Positions 42,287-57,200 are shown, numbered from the stretch's first letter. The stretch is DNA of 64,000 bases from Maylandia zebra (GCF_041146795.1 NC_135187.1:7593056-7657055), one strand, 5' to 3'. The notes: generated by a model not told the origin, from the letters alone. A program made the numbers and translations.

Positions 42287-45200
42287 CTACAAAAATCTAG
42301 GGACCCTAGGGAAGGGTCAGGGAACTCCAGGCCTCAAGGCCCAGTGTCCTGCAGGTTTTAGATGCATCCTTGATCACAGCTTGAACACAGCTGATTTAAA
42401 ATACCTCCTCAACATGTCTTGAAGTTCTCCAGAGCTGATAATGAGCTAATCATTTGATTCAGGTGAGTTGACACAGGCGGATATTTAAAACCTGGAGGAC
42501 ACAGCCCTTGAGGCCTGGAGTTCCCCACCCTCGCTCTAGGGGGAGACTCCTTGGAAAGGCCGATCAGCCAGCTCTGGAAAATTTAAAAGCATAAATTTTG
42601 GACTTTCCTACTGACAAAGAGCTCCCCCTTTCATATTACACCAAAGTTATTAAGTAATATATAGCAAAAATTACATTTGTTTTTCTTGACATTCCCTAAC
42701 CAGAATAAAACAGGTGGTTAAAGTAGGGCATGCTTTAAGGCGTGTCTGACAGCGTTCCCTGATTTCTCAGTAAGATCAACGCTACGTTTATTACGTCTGA
42801 AAACTAACTTCATACTGCCAAGGCCATCTTTTATATCTTTAGGTCGAGGGCACTTCTACACTTCATGCAGAATGTTTGCTTTTAAGTAACAAGCACATTT
42901 CAGCCTGTGCAGTGGAATTCAAGGCTTTTAATGTTTTGGGTAGATAACTTGATCAAGTAATAAGAAGTTTCATTTCCTATGATAGTATCAGATGTGTGTT
43001 TAACCATATTTTCTAGTATTTTGAATATTACTTAAAAGTGTTACAAAACCAACTTTTAAACCACTATTAGTTCAAAATTTACTGTAAATGTTTATTACTC
43101 AGTGCTTATATCCCTGCTCTGTCATTAATGCTGTGTAATGACTCGAGGGAAAAACCTTACCCTGGATGATGCAGAGGCCGTCGGGGTGGCTGGGGCAGAG
43201 GGAGCAGAGGGGAGGGAAGCTCCACTGTGGGAGGCCGAGGAAGAGGAGCGGGTGGGCGAGGCGTTCCGAGAGCCCGGCTTGGAGCGACGGCCCCGGGACC
43301 GGAAGGCGGCCAGACCCTGAGACGCTCCTTCAGGAAGGATGAACTTCTCCCTTAGCTCCAGGTTGGTGCGACCTCGAGCTGGACATAAAGAGACGGACAG
43401 GGAAGGGAACAATGAGTCTGGGTTCGAGTCGGCTCGGAGGTTTCCTCCAGCAGGGGGCGGCAGAGGGAGCGAGCAGAGTGAGGGAGAAAGTCAGTGCTTC
43501 CTTGGCTGCAGACGTCAGAGTCGGTGCATGTTTCTTTGAGAGTGCGCGTGAGCAGAGCAGGTGTTTGGTCGGGTGGGGTTTCGGGGACTGAGGGACTGTT
43601 AAGTGCACTTCGGTTGAGTCATTTTTAAGGTGGGAGGCGAGCGAGGGGCGTGTTTTGTTTGAGTGCAAAGGTGGGAGCAAATTAATTACTGCGATACGCA
43701 ACGAAAGTCAGCTAGTCATCGACACTGGTGGACACGAGTTCGGAGACACAATGCCATTGCTTCAGAGAAAGACTATAAAACTTGGTGGTTATTTCAAACT
43801 TATTTTCCTTTATTGTAAATAACTTCTTGAGGCCCACCTGCAGTACTGTTCTCACCCAGCAGGGGGCCACATTGCAAATCAGTTTGATACATCATTTATG
43901 AAATAAAGGGAAACTATCAATATTATTGGAAATGTAATGTTTATGCCAAAAAAATAAAACTGAATAAACAGGTAGTTTAATTGTGTGGCTAAGAAGCAGG
44001 CCACCATGCATGCTTCGTAACACCTGTATGAGCAAACTTTACAGGTACTGACAGCAGCCCACTCGCTGCTTCCTGATGCTGTAAACAGAGAAATAAGACT
44101 GATAGACTATTCTATAGATCACATATAAAAGTGAAAGACTCCTCCTTAAATAACTCCTTAAGCAACAGCACGCGTCTCTGCTCTCATAATCTGCAAATTG
44201 TGACTGAGTGCCACACTTTCGTTGCGTATCTGCTTAAAATCGTCTGAGCGCGCTGGAAGCAAAGTGCAGCTGCTCTTATGCTGTTTGTCAACAAGATCTC
44301 AAGTAGTTTTTCACTTCTTGCTGCAAAGGAGCATCTCAGCTCTGCTGTATACACACAGATTGTGTATAAATACATGTGGGGGTCATGCCTGGTTTATGCT
44401 TAGCAGGAGAGAACCCAGAGATTCAGGGTTTCTCCCGTCTTCAAAAAACACTCAGCGGCATTCTTGGACAAAAAGTGGTGCAGCAGCCCCAGCAGACAAC
44501 AGCAAGCCTGGAGAAGCCAGCCACAAAAAGAGAGAGTGGAGAGACTGAGGACAACGGGAGGGTTCAAGAGAGAACAAATAAATACAGAAAGAAAGAGAGA
44601 GGGAGAGAGGACACAGATTCAGAGTGGAGGAGAAATGGAGTGAAAGAAAAGAGTGGAAAAAATCTTAAAAAGAAGAAGAAGGAGAGGAGGGCTGCAGCTA
44701 GCTCGTCCCGAGCAACTGAATAGCAAGGCCAGTCAATTAAACGGGTGCACCCTGTAATTATGTCCCCCCTCAAAGCCAGCCAGCCAGGTGCACCCTGTAA
44801 TTGTGTCTCCCACCAACCAGCCATCACATTTAAAGGAGCCGCGTTGGAAAGCCAGCGTTATTAGAAACCCAGGCTGGCCACGCCCAGGTCTAAGACACCA
44901 ATATTTTTCTCCTACAAATCAAGAGTTTTTACGTTCTTCTCTACGAAGCAGACAAAAGAGCAGCTCTGTCTTTACTTAGTACTCATAGTGACCGCTGTAT
45001 TTTTTTTCTGTGTTTATTCATTTAGTTTTACACACGCTCTCTTCTTGTCTCAATAATGTCTTATTTACGGATTTACTTTGTAAAAATCAGCAAACCTCGA
45101 GTTACATCTAAAGACCAGGGGGTTGGCCAAATCCTGCTTTTTACTGTGAGTGAGGAAAGCATGACGCAAACATGTGCCACACAGACGGGACTGACATGAA

Positions 45201-48200
45201 TGCCTTCAACGCACAAACCTGACCACGGTTATAAAGAGCACACACACGTGTACACACACATATATAGACACACAGAGGACAGCTGTGGTTAAAGATGGAG
45301 ATGAATGGATGGATGGATGGATGGATGGTGAGTGAGAGACAGAGAGGAAGTGTAGATACCTCGGCAGCAGAAATAGCCAGGAGTGACTGTCACTAAGAGA
45401 CACAAGAGACAACGTGAAATAACTGCATGCTGGAAGTGGAATGAAGAAAGTCTCTCTCTCACACACACACACACAATCCTAAGACCGTTTAACCAATCTG
45501 TTAAAAAACAGCTTTAGATACACACGAGCCCTAAACACACACAAACACACACACAGCTGAACTCTTGGGGTCCGGACGAGTGTCGGAGACCCCTGAAAGG
45601 TGTTGGAAAAAGGGAACAGATCAGGATTTCAGGGCTGGAGCCAGCAGCAACAGTAGGGGAGGAACAGTGGGGAGACATAATGTTAGTCAGGTGATCACAG
45701 TCAGCAAGGCACAGCAATAAGGCCAAACCACCAAACCAAGGAAGAAGAAGAGAAAGGGGAGAACGATAAAGATAAGAGCAACAAAAAAAGAATGAAGAAG
45801 AAGAGAAAAAAAGAAAGGTGGAAGCCCAGGGGAACACAAAAAAACAATCAAAACCAAACCAGACGGAGGAAACACAGGCAGCTAAGAGAAAGCGTGAGAG
45901 AGAGAGGAGAAATCCAACCTATACGAGATGAGATGGAGCTACTCGAATCGGAGCGGAGAATCTTTATTCCTGGATGTTGCACTGAGAAGAGAGAAAAAAG
46001 GGAGAGAGGGAAAAAAAAGAAAGGGAATAAAGAGAAACTGAGGATCATGCACCATGCAATACTACGTTTTTTATTTAAGAAAGAATGAACAGAGAGAGGC
46101 CGAGGAGAGGACGTGTGTGTATACAGAAATAAAACGTGACGAGATAAGATGATGATGAAGATTGAGTCCTTTGGGATCGACAGAGGATGGGCTCGGAGGG
46201 AAATGACAGATTGGGGAAGAGAGATGGAGACAGGGAGAGAGAAACACCACTCCGAGGAGCACAACAATTACACCGACGTCACTGGAAGAAAACACTGGAT
46301 AGAAAAATGAGACGGTGCGCTTCACTGCATCACCTGCTGACAGAAAAACTAAAGAAACTTGAGTCGGTTTGTGTGTTTTGTCCTTTATTTCGTGTTTTGT
46401 CTCCGTTTGCGTTCAGCCACTTGTGTTCGGCGTTGTAAACATGTTGAGAAACATCTTTGAGGGTTTGTTTGCTTTGGTGTGATGGTGTCTTAAGTGCTTG
46501 TGCCTGACCGATATATACCACTGGATATTTTTTCTCAAGATGGTGCCCCATTCATTTAAAAAAGCATCTTAGTCCCCATAAATGGCTTCAAGTTTTAATG
46601 ATGAGGCTTTTTTAAAGATCCTTTTCAGACCTAAAGCCTACAACTAAAGCTAAACTAAAAAGAACTGATACTTAGTAATAATAAAACTGCATAAATGATC
46701 TAATCAGATTTTAAAAAGTTTTTTAAAAATAAAAAAAATATATATGTAAAAGCAGTTAGAATCATGAGATAAAATAAATTGTCAACTAAACCTGACAGAC
46801 AAATGACTAAAAGAGATAAAAGTATCAATATAAAGTTGGAAAATGTTAGCTAATCATAATGGAAGTTTAAACTGTTGCTTAAACATAACAGATAAACATT
46901 TGAAAAAGAATTAAATTAAAAAACTAATTAACACATGTGGTTAGGAGTTAACTGTTAAGAGATAAACAGTTACAAAAAGATTTAAGTAGGAATGAGAAGC
47001 TGGAAAATATCAGCTTAACGTACGAGCTAACAGTTTACTAATGCTAATGCTAGCTAAAGCTAAAAAGTTCATAATTACTAACTTGAAAGTTATAGTTAAT
47101 GGTTTGAGTTAGCTTAAAATATATAAGAATCAAAAATTGTATTAATCATAACTGACACGTTTCTAAATAAAATCAGGAATAAAAAGTTATAAAAGTTATT
47201 AGCTAAAAGCACGATTTGCAGTTAAAATTCTTAGCCACAAAGCTAAAGTATAGATAGTGTATTAAAAGTTTTAGCTAAAAATAAAATGTTGAAAATCGTC
47301 ACTACACATAATGAAAAGTTGTTTAGTAGAGTGCTAACTGAAAGTTAATCATATAAATTTAAAAGTTTGCCAACAAACAAATTCTGATTATAAAAGCTAA
47401 GAATAAGATATATGCTAATAACAAAGCAGATCTAATTTAAGTTTAATTGAGGTGAAAATGTAGAATTATTATGTCAGAATTATTTCCAGTGTATACACTA
47501 ATCAATATAATTATTTTTCACAGCTAATTATTTACTTTTTATTATTTATTTTTACTTTTTTCCAATCAAAAATGCATGTGTCAAATTGAAATTGTGCTGA
47601 TATGCCTAAAAAAAAGCCCCATTGTAATCCAGTATCGGTCAGGCTCGTGTGTGTGTGTATAAATGAGAGGAGGCTGATCTGTTTGTGTGCCCACTTTGCT
47701 CACCTCTGCATGGATCGTTCTTGACCAGAAACTCGTCTAGAGCCATCCAACCTCCTCCGACTCTCACCATCACCGTGCTGCGCAAAATCCTCACCAAACG
47801 CAGCTGCTGAGAGTCTCCAAACTGGGGCAGGTGACATAAAAACGGAGGGAAGAAGGGCCAAAAAGAGTGGAAACAGAAGAGGGAATCAGGGGGAAAAAAA
47901 TTAATGAGTAAAAACAACTATTTGGTTTCTAAAGATTTACAACCATCACACCAAGAAGCCCAAGTACCAAATCTGAGCATCGTTTCTACTCCATGCACTG
48001 ACAGAAAAACCATGCACTGACAGAAGTTACAGATCTCAGCCCAGTTCACCCAGCCACTCATATCCACGCATCGTCACACACAATATAAATCAATCATGTA
48101 TTTATATTCAGTCTTTGAAGTTTTCTAACGTGTTATTGTTTTTCAAACCGCCCAGCGAAGCAGACCTCCAAGCGATACCAGCACAGAAGGAATTTTCTGG

Positions 48201-51200
48201 ATCTCTCTCCAAGCAGCTTGATTTGTTTCCCAGCTTCAGTCCCAAGCACACTATATATCACCGAACCACTAATTACCCCTTCAGCCATGTCACTGTCGCC
48301 AGCTTCGCATTGTGCAATTTGTCACTCTCAACACCAAACAAATCACAGCAGAAACACGAGCGGACGGTGAAACCCGCTTACACGTTGCAAAGCCACAAAG
48401 GAGTGCTTCTTCCTTGAAAACGTAAAATTAAATAAATACAGATTTACTGTATCATAACGGTATTTTCTTCAAGTATACGGAAACAGGAAGCGGTGCACTC
48501 CTTCAGTGGAGAACGGGGAAGCAGCTTTCACACGTCCACTCGCAGCAGCGGACGTCACTTTACCTGGTTTCCGAGGAAGAACTACAATAAATCCAGAAGA
48601 CACGGAGCAGAGGAAGACAAAGGGAAGAGAAAGAGAGAATGAAACAACAAATACCGACAACTTGAATCTGTGATGTATGAAAGGACACCATTTATCTGTG
48701 TGCAGTGTTTTCGGAAAACTCAAACTTGGGCTCACAATTAGTGGTGAAAGCAAAAAGAAGCCGTGTGCGGCAGTTACGTCAGCGATGTGAAAATGGGTGA
48801 CGATGAAGTCGAGACAGGAGATGGAGTCAAAGACAGAGAAGAAAAGAGAAGCCAGACACACACAGAGGAGCAGAGAGACAAACACTGTGACGATTAGTAT
48901 CCCCAGCGTCCTGCAGTCTGACGCTGGATGTCATTACCCACTGGGTAATGATGGAGTGGACACAAACTGTAGCAGTGGTAGTGATGGCCGATCCAGGAAA
49001 TGCTGCTGAAAACGGTCAGAGCTGAGGTCTGCTGTATAATGCTGCACAGACACACACAGACTGCTGCTGTCTGCCACGTTGTGTGAAGTTCAGTCTACAG
49101 ATAATGCAAGTGCACTCACATTTATATGACTTTCTAGTCTTACTGACCAAGCAGCTTATATTGCAAGACACATTTAACCATAGAGCGCCTCATCTACCTC
49201 ATAACTACAGCCAATTTAAATTCATCAATAACCAGTGCTAACCCCTACACCAACATCCGGAGAATTTTCCTAAAAGGTGCAGTAACAAGGCACCTCCTCT
49301 GTAGTTAGATTTTGGATTAAAATTAAATATATTCAGTCATTTTTCACTTAATCTGTTCATGTTGGTCCAGTTTTTTGGTGACCCGTACAGTTAGGTTCAC
49401 ATCTACTCCTCTATTTAGATTTTATTTTAGTTTCAAGCCAAGCAAGCATAGTTTCTGAAACTAGAAGAAATTACTGTTTAAACTGAGTTCTTACAGGTAT
49501 TTTTGCTTTTGGTTCAATAAGGTTTTACTGTGTTTATGCCAAGAAAACACATCTTCCACATAAGAAGGCAGATTTTAACCAGGTTACTGGTGATCTATGA
49601 ATGTAAAGGTTTATAAAAAAATATTCATGCATGCTTGGGTGTACCAAAATACTGGCTGTTACCTCCAAAAGGGTAAAGGATTACAATACAGCCAATGATC
49701 TCCCACAGCACAGTCTTTAAAGTCTTTCATCTTTATGGCGTTCATAAAAACAAATACAGGAAAACACTTTGGCTCCGGGTCCATATCAGCGGTTCTCAGA
49801 CACTGAATAAACTTTACTCCTCACAACCCAGAATTTAAATATCCCCAACAATTAAACAAAAATGTATTTCAGTGACATAAAATTTAGAACGACATCATCA
49901 AAAACTCTGTTAACTAGTTTAAGATTCACTCCACATTTTTCCTGCAGAGAACCAGGTTTTACAGTCCAACAGTAATTCAGTTACAGCTCCTAATTCCCAC
50001 CCTGCTGTGTGTATCTGTGCTGTCGCATTTACAGGATTATTAATGCTTTGTGATGAAAAAGACAGCCATCCCGCAGTTGTTATAAACATGTTCTATCGAT
50101 GTTATGACATATTATGACAGCGACAGCGTAAACACTTAAATACACCATGATTATCATGATGTGAGATGGACACACGTGCGTGAAATGCTGTGAAGTTAAG
50201 TTGAGAAGTTAATGAAGTGCAGTCACAGTCAGTAATGAATAATGAACCAATCAGAACAGAGTCAAATGGGATTCACGGGTAAATCTTAGCAGTCATGCTT
50301 AGATTTCTACTTCCTTCTCTTCGTTCGCTTCACACATTAAAATAATCTTTGTTTAAACATTGATTTTGGGTGCTGTCACACCCACTCTTGTGTTAGGTGT
50401 AAATTTGAACCTGAGTGTTTGTTTATACTACTTCGACCTCATATGCACCTCAAAAGGTTGCATACTGCTACACAATCAAAGTAAATCCCCTTTGACCCAG
50501 TTTTTTTAAAACAATTCCTGTTAAAATATCTTTTTTCCAAAAGTTATTATTTGAATCTTTATTTTATCTCTAACAGTAGATCGATAAATAAAGCTGAACT
50601 TACCCGGTATTTGTTCTCGCCTATCTGCTCCACCTGGAACCTCTTGGCACATTTACACTGGGCTACCTGCCGCGTCACCTGCACAACCACAGACCAGACA
50701 AGACGTAAATAACTGACATGTTTTGAGCTAAATTTATAGCGAGACGTTTTTCTAAGCTCCCTCTTACCTCATCCTCGATCTTGTCGGCGTCAGTGGTCGG
50801 CCTGTAGGCATCCTTGTTGGGGTGCAGAGCAGCAACAAACTCGTAGTAGTCTATGTAACCGTCTCCATCCCTGTCAAAGATGTCTGCCACGGCCGTCATC
50901 TCCAGCTTACTGGTTGGAAATTCTGAGGATATTAGACATGATATTTACCGTCTTTGAAATATAAAACAAAACAACAATATAAACACAAAACAAAACCACT
51001 GCAGCTTCGTACTCGAGGCCAAGATGCCGTCAATGAACTCCTGCCGTGTGATCTTTCCATCCTGGTCTTTGTCGATGCGTCTGAAGAAATCCATGACGCG
51101 GGACTTCTTGTGGTTCATCCAGCGCATGTACTTCTTCCTCCACACGTCAAAGTCAAAGTTGGCAAACTCCTTGAGCTGAAAATGGACAACAGTGGCATTA

Positions 51201-54200
51201 ATTAGGATTCAAAGTACACAACAGATGCAAATTAGCTTAAGCTAACTCTGCTACAAAGCATTTAATGGCAATATTTATGTTAATCCCAGAGTCAGAACCA
51301 GACACGGAGAAGCTGCATTCAGCTTTTATGCTCCTTATATCTGGAACAAACTCCCAGAAAGCCTCAGATCAGCTGAAACACTCAGTTTATTTAAATCCAG
51401 GTTGAAGACTCACCTGTTCTCAGCTGCATTTGAATAAAGCACCAAATCCACACTTTAAGCTTAAATTTCAAAACTTACATTTAACTACTGATTTTATCTA
51501 CTGTTCTGATTTTATCTGTTTTGATTTTATATACTGTTGTTTGTTTGTTTGTTAATTAGTTAGTTAGTTTATTTGCTTGTTTTATTCAATTTTAAATCAT
51601 GCTTTTTATTTGTTCTTGTTTCTAATGTCTCTGTAAAGCACTTTGAATCACCTTGTTGTTGAATTGTGCTATAAAAATAAACTTGCCTTGCCTTGCCTAA
51701 TGCTCTGCATGGTCCCTTTTCAAATAAAATTAATTAACAACAATAATAAAAAAAATACATAAAGTTTAATGTTTAGTGAGTGTGGGTAGCTTTGCTTGAC
51801 CAAATTTAATGTACCTCCTCCAGCCTGTCCAGAGCATCGTTGAGTTTGCGCTGCCGGTCGAGAGCTAGCAGCCACACCTGCTGCCACCTGGCACACAGCT
51901 GGTTGAGTCGTGGGTTTCCCCCAGAAACCTGCATGGCCGCCTGCTGCTGTTGCTGCTGCTGGTGTTTTCCTGCAGAGAACAGGTAAAGCTAAACGAAACG
52001 GCACCTGCACCTTTCGACCACATTCACTAGCGTCAGTGTGAAACAGACGTGGGAGATGATAATATTTGTTCGCTGAGAGGTAAACACAGGAGACTTACGA
52101 GCGCCTCTCCTCTCCGCCAGGCTGCTGGGAGGCTCGGCTGGCTTTCTTTTGTAGGTTTTTGTCACTTTGTCGACATCCGGCTGCTTCCTCGTCATCTCCT
52201 CCATAAACATCTGAGTACAGCAAACAGCAACAGACAGTAACTCAAATGTGCGTCCAAACATAGTCAGTCTTAGAGTGTAATACATTAAAATACTACGTCT
52301 GCGAGTTTAGTAAAAAGACAAACAACTGATGAGTCACTGAGGCTACTGAAGGACTCACCTGATGCTCTGTGATGAGGTTTTTGAGTTGTGGGATGTCCTG
52401 AGGCAGTGGTTCAGTGTCTCTTTGGACCAGTGTGGTCTCAGCCCACTGTAGCCATGACAGGAGCTCCTCCAGCAGGTTGGCATTGTTGAGCACTTCGGTC
52501 AGAGCCGTTTCCAGCCGCTGCTCGTGCTGTTTAGCCCAAGTCAGCACCTGCAGATTGAAAACGGTTATTAATTAGTCAGAAATCTCAACAACAAAGCAAT
52601 ACTTGTGACAAATATTGATTTATTTCTTCGTCACCTCCTCGAAGCGTGCCCTGATGATAGTGATCCAGTGTTTGATGGTGGTGATGGAGTCGGGGTGACA
52701 CACGGTCAGGATGCCCTCTCCCATGCCAGCAGCCTTGTTCACGTCAGTCCTCTTCTCCTCCACTGTGCCCATGAAGTCCCGGTGTGTGTGGAGCAGCGCC
52801 TGCAGAGTCTCCGCCTCTTCGGGGAGGACGCCGCGGAAACGAAGCGTCTGCTCCGCCTCTGAGAGCCACTCCAGGAGCAGCTGCACCGCTGTGCGAAAGT
52901 CCTCCGCCTGACAGGCACACAGAGCATTTTTTTATGGATCTGCGATTGTCTGATTACGGAAAAATGTGGCGAAAAGTTTGACAGTGAAAGCAGCTGTGCA
53001 GCCGCCTTTCTGACCTGTTTGAGCGCCTGCTGCAGGCGCGTCTGCTTGGTGACTGATAGGGCACAGACTGTGTCCCAGCGGTTGCTGAGCTCCTGAAGCT
53101 GAACTTTGACCCACGCTGTGTCATCGCGGCCGGTCTCCATCAGGTCACGGGCCGAACGCTTCAGAGCCTGAACGCTGCTGGTTCTCTTCCCCAGTTCTTT
53201 TTGGAAAGCCTGTAAGTGGGAAAGTTACCAGTCATGAGTGAACATAGCACACATGTTCACATAACAGTATAGTTCTGTTTGTTCTAATATACACACCTTA
53301 TGCGAGTCCATGAGGTTGGACACCAAATCCAGGTCCCCGTGGACGGGCTGGTCTTCTGCTAGCTGAGGCTCCACTCGGTACAGCCAGTCCACCAAAGCCT
53401 GAAGAGCTTCAGCAAACTGACCAGAGAACAGCAGAGCCTCCTCCAGCTTGTGTTGTCTTGATGGAGAAAAGAAGATGACAGCTATTACTCAACAGATTTT
53501 ATTTTTCACAGTAATGCAAACCTGTCCGGTGAAGCCGAGCACACCAGTTTCAGTGTTCATCTTCTCGTTACCTCTCCACGCTCTTGCCGCAGACGGTGTC
53601 CCATTTGTCACGAACTTCTCCCAAAAGGTTATCCAGTTTCTGCGTGTCTGCAGGCAGCTGAGCTTTGTCCCTCATGGCCTTCCCCGACCTCACCGTGGTG
53701 TCGTAGACGGGCTGTTTTGATCCCAGTGCTTTCTGAAACTCCTGGAGAGGCGGAAAAATGATGGGAGAGAAAAGACTGTAGCAGGAAATGGAGCAGTAAA
53801 GAAAACTGAATATTTGATGATGCATTTTTCTTCTTGTACCTTGTGCTTTGTCAGCTGTACTTTGATCTTATCCGGCTCGTTGGAGATCTCCAGCTCTGAG
53901 TCCAGCCTTTTCTCGGCTTCTTCTAACCAGTCTGTCAGCTTCCTCCAGGCCTCGTGGAACTAAAGAAAACAATTTGATGAAAACTTGTTTTAATGCACTT
54001 TTTTCTGAAGTTTTAGTCAAAGTCAATATAAGAGAGAAAACCACAGCGCTGAAACAATCCTCAGACTGACACAAAAGTTTAAATAGTCTTCATGTAGCCG
54101 CAACAAACCATCTTTAAAGAGCCTGTTTCTACCTGTTTGGCTCTTTTGCGGGCCTCATCCAGGTGTCGGCCTCGGTCCAGTGACCTCTGGACCAGCTTGT

Positions 54201-57200
54201 CCCAGCGGGCCTGGACGCTGAGCAGCAGGTTCTTGATCAGAACCACGTCCTGCTTCAGGCTGGCAAAGCGAAGCTGAGAGCCGGCCTTCTCCAGAGCCAG
54301 GACCTGCTCTCTGTGGGTGTTCACCTCATTGACAAAGACCTGGACAGACACAAAGGGTGGAAAGAGTTACACGCAACGCAAACAGCATGTTCATGACAAT
54401 ATCGAGAAACAAACAGGATCTGAAAAGTAAGCGATCTAAGATAAGTATTTTTAATGTTGCTACCTTGTGCTCATCAATCTGGAAGAGGACGGTGTCTAGT
54501 ATGAGGCTGGGGGGCTGGGCCATGTTCAGGGTCTGCTCAGCCTGGGTCAGCCAGTTGATGGTGTCCTGCAGAGAAGTCTGAAAACCCGTGGCCAAAGAAA
54601 CGGCCTCGTCCAGTTTTGCCTGGAAAGTTTCGAGAGTTCAGAGTTAACGAAAGAGCTGCAGAACACATGAGCAAAACAAAGAGAGGTTTATTCGTAAAGA
54701 TTTACCCTGCGGTCGTCCATCTTGGTGTTGAGGCTGCCCCACTTGTTCTGCAGCATGGCCAGGTTCTGCTGGGTCTGGGTGGTACCAGGTCCTGCTTCTT
54801 CTCCTCCACGAGCCAGCAGCATGGACTCTCCCTGATCCAGCAGGCGATTGTACTGCTCTCCACGTAGAGTCACCTGGGCTTGGAGCTCCTGCAGACAGCG
54901 AGAGCACAAACAGAAGATGATGAAAAGGTGAGCTTCATCGTGTCTAACAGGCCGTTATAGAACAATACAAGCTATTAAACTTTTATAGCCTCCATATGCC
55001 AAGTGTCTCTCTGTGTGAAATGAAGAGTGCGTTTGTAAGTCGATACTCTGCAGCTGCACAAATTTTGGAGTCCAAGCACTCCGGCACTGTTACAGAATCC
55101 CGTCCTAACACTGAATTAGATATGTGCAGAAGACTTTTTTGCAACATTCGTTTGTGATCTGCGATAGGAAAGCATTCCTCAGCTGCAGTAACAACAACTA
55201 ATGCACACGTGCATAATGTCACACAAACCCTAAAATGCTTCCTCTACACATGAATGTTTTTAAGCAGTTAATTATTTTGTTCACAGAGGCACCAAAAATA
55301 CTCCAACATGTGAGACGTAAAACACTTCAGAAACATGCAAGAGAGACTTTAAATGGTGTAAATTGGCAACGTTGATAAATTCTAACAATTCAGTCACGCG
55401 GCAGATCGAATTCAGCTAGTTTCACTTTGGTTTTTATTACCGTGACGTGGATGTTATGGCCCAATCTCAATATCTGATAGCATGATAACACGTCACATAG
55501 ACATCCCAGTCTGTACTTCAATGTTTATTTATTTTTTATTCTATAAAGTATTTTTTTTCCCTTTTTCAGAGTTATAACACCAATGTGTCTAACCACTGTG
55601 GGCTGTGACGTGTGCCTGTGTATTGTCCCTGATGATGTGAGTATGAAGGTGTAACGTTACCATGTGTTGCTGTAACTGCTCCCTGGCGGTTTCAGGGAGA
55701 CCGCCTGTTGGCTTGGCGGCAGACAGCTGGCTCTCGGTCCTCCTCAGCCACTGGAGGAACTCCTCCAACTCCCCATGGAAACCTTCAGCCTACAAAGACA
55801 CCAGTGAGACACCAACAAGCATGAACAAGTTGAACCTAAACTGAAAATCATGTCATGAAACAATCAAATAGACCTATTATGATGAAATTAATGACAGAGC
55901 ATCACAATCAACACTTCACAACCATTCAGATGATATAAGATCTACATCTAGCTCAAAAACAATCTAAACAATCACTATGAAATATATATTTTGTTAATTA
56001 CCAGTCAAGTTAAATCTAACTAAAGCAAGCACAGATCTAATTTTCTGCTTCTTTGCAGTACCTGCTGCAGGGCGGCCTCCAGCAGTTTTTGTCGCTCCTG
56101 GGTTTTGAGCAGTAGACTCCCCCAGCTCTGGTTGAGCTGATCGAGCTGATCCCTCAGGTTGCCCGCCTCATCGCCAGGAGAGGACTCCAGCAGCTCAGCG
56201 GCAGCGTTGTTCACAGTGTCCACTGTGGCATGATGGGACAGCACATCATTACGTAAAACCTGGGAAGGAAAGAGGAAGAAAGATTTGAATGCTGGGATGG
56301 AAAAATATACGCATAAGTGCTCTTCAGAAAGTTAAAACTGATTACAGAGATACACTTCCTGCAGGTAATAACAGGACATACATGGTGTTTAGCCAGCTCA
56401 ATTTCGATGGCCTTGGGGTCAGAGCTGACGGGTCGCTGTGTGTCCAGAGTGGTGTGTGTGTGGGTCAGCCAGGCCTGCAGCTCAGACAAGGCATGCTGGA
56501 ACTGACCCAGAGCCAGCAGGGCAGCCTCCAGTTTGTGCTGTGGTAGAAGAAAGACAGTCAAATACACGCAATTCTACAGGATACCAACAAAAAGAACAAT
56601 ATCAACAGCTTCCTCGGGAGAAACAGAAGAGCTGAGACGAAGAACAAATTTCAGATTTTAAATGTTAAGATGTGCTTTCATCACCTGTCGTTGGGTGATT
56701 TTATCCCCCAGGTTTTCCCACAGGTGTCGGAGTTCGGTCAGCGGCTCCTGGATCATGTCTCTGTCGGTCTGGTCTGACACTTTCTTTAACAGCAGCTCCC
56801 CCTGGTGGCTCAGCTTCTCCATGTCAATCTGCTGCTGGTAAACCTCCACCTTGTACTGCTGCTCAGGTCAGTGGAGGCGCAAGTAGAAGAGCGAGGTGCG
56901 AAATAAGACAGAGAACAGCTTGTTGTTAGGCACTGATATACATCTGACTTTAAAAAGTGTTTGTAAGATATCTAGATTTTATACACAACTAGTGAAAAAT
57001 CCAACTATCATTCCAACCTTAAGCTCCTCAATCTGTTGTTTGACAGTTCCCAGGTCAGTTCCCACAGTTGACATTTCACACAGCTTGATCACTGCGTTGT
57101 CCAGATAGTCAAACATGGACTGGAAAAATTACACAGAAATTATTCCAACAGTAATCCACGGGAACGTCCTGATCGCCACAGTTAAACTGGTACAAAAACA

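Noticed and set aside
44376..44723. Plus-strand 115-codon frame rich in Lys/Arg/Glu
   Set aside because: It reflects a purine-rich intron tract in macf1. Low complexity, no family match.
45355..45390. Possible extra macf1 exon (minus strand, open '[10 protein letters not shown]')
   Set aside because: Acceptor and donor-like sites exist, but the peptide matches no known spectraplakin segment and the flanking exons join in frame without it.
45792..46267. Overlapping long frames on both strands
   Set aside because: AG-rich low-complexity DNA around the real 63-nt macf1 exon keeps several frames open.
47988..48025. Tandem copy of 'ccatgcactgacagaa'
   Set aside because: Only two short units in an intron; too small to mean more than local slippage.
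52605..52981. Plus-strand frames over macf1 exons
   Set aside because: Shadow frames of phase 0 coding exons on the other strand.
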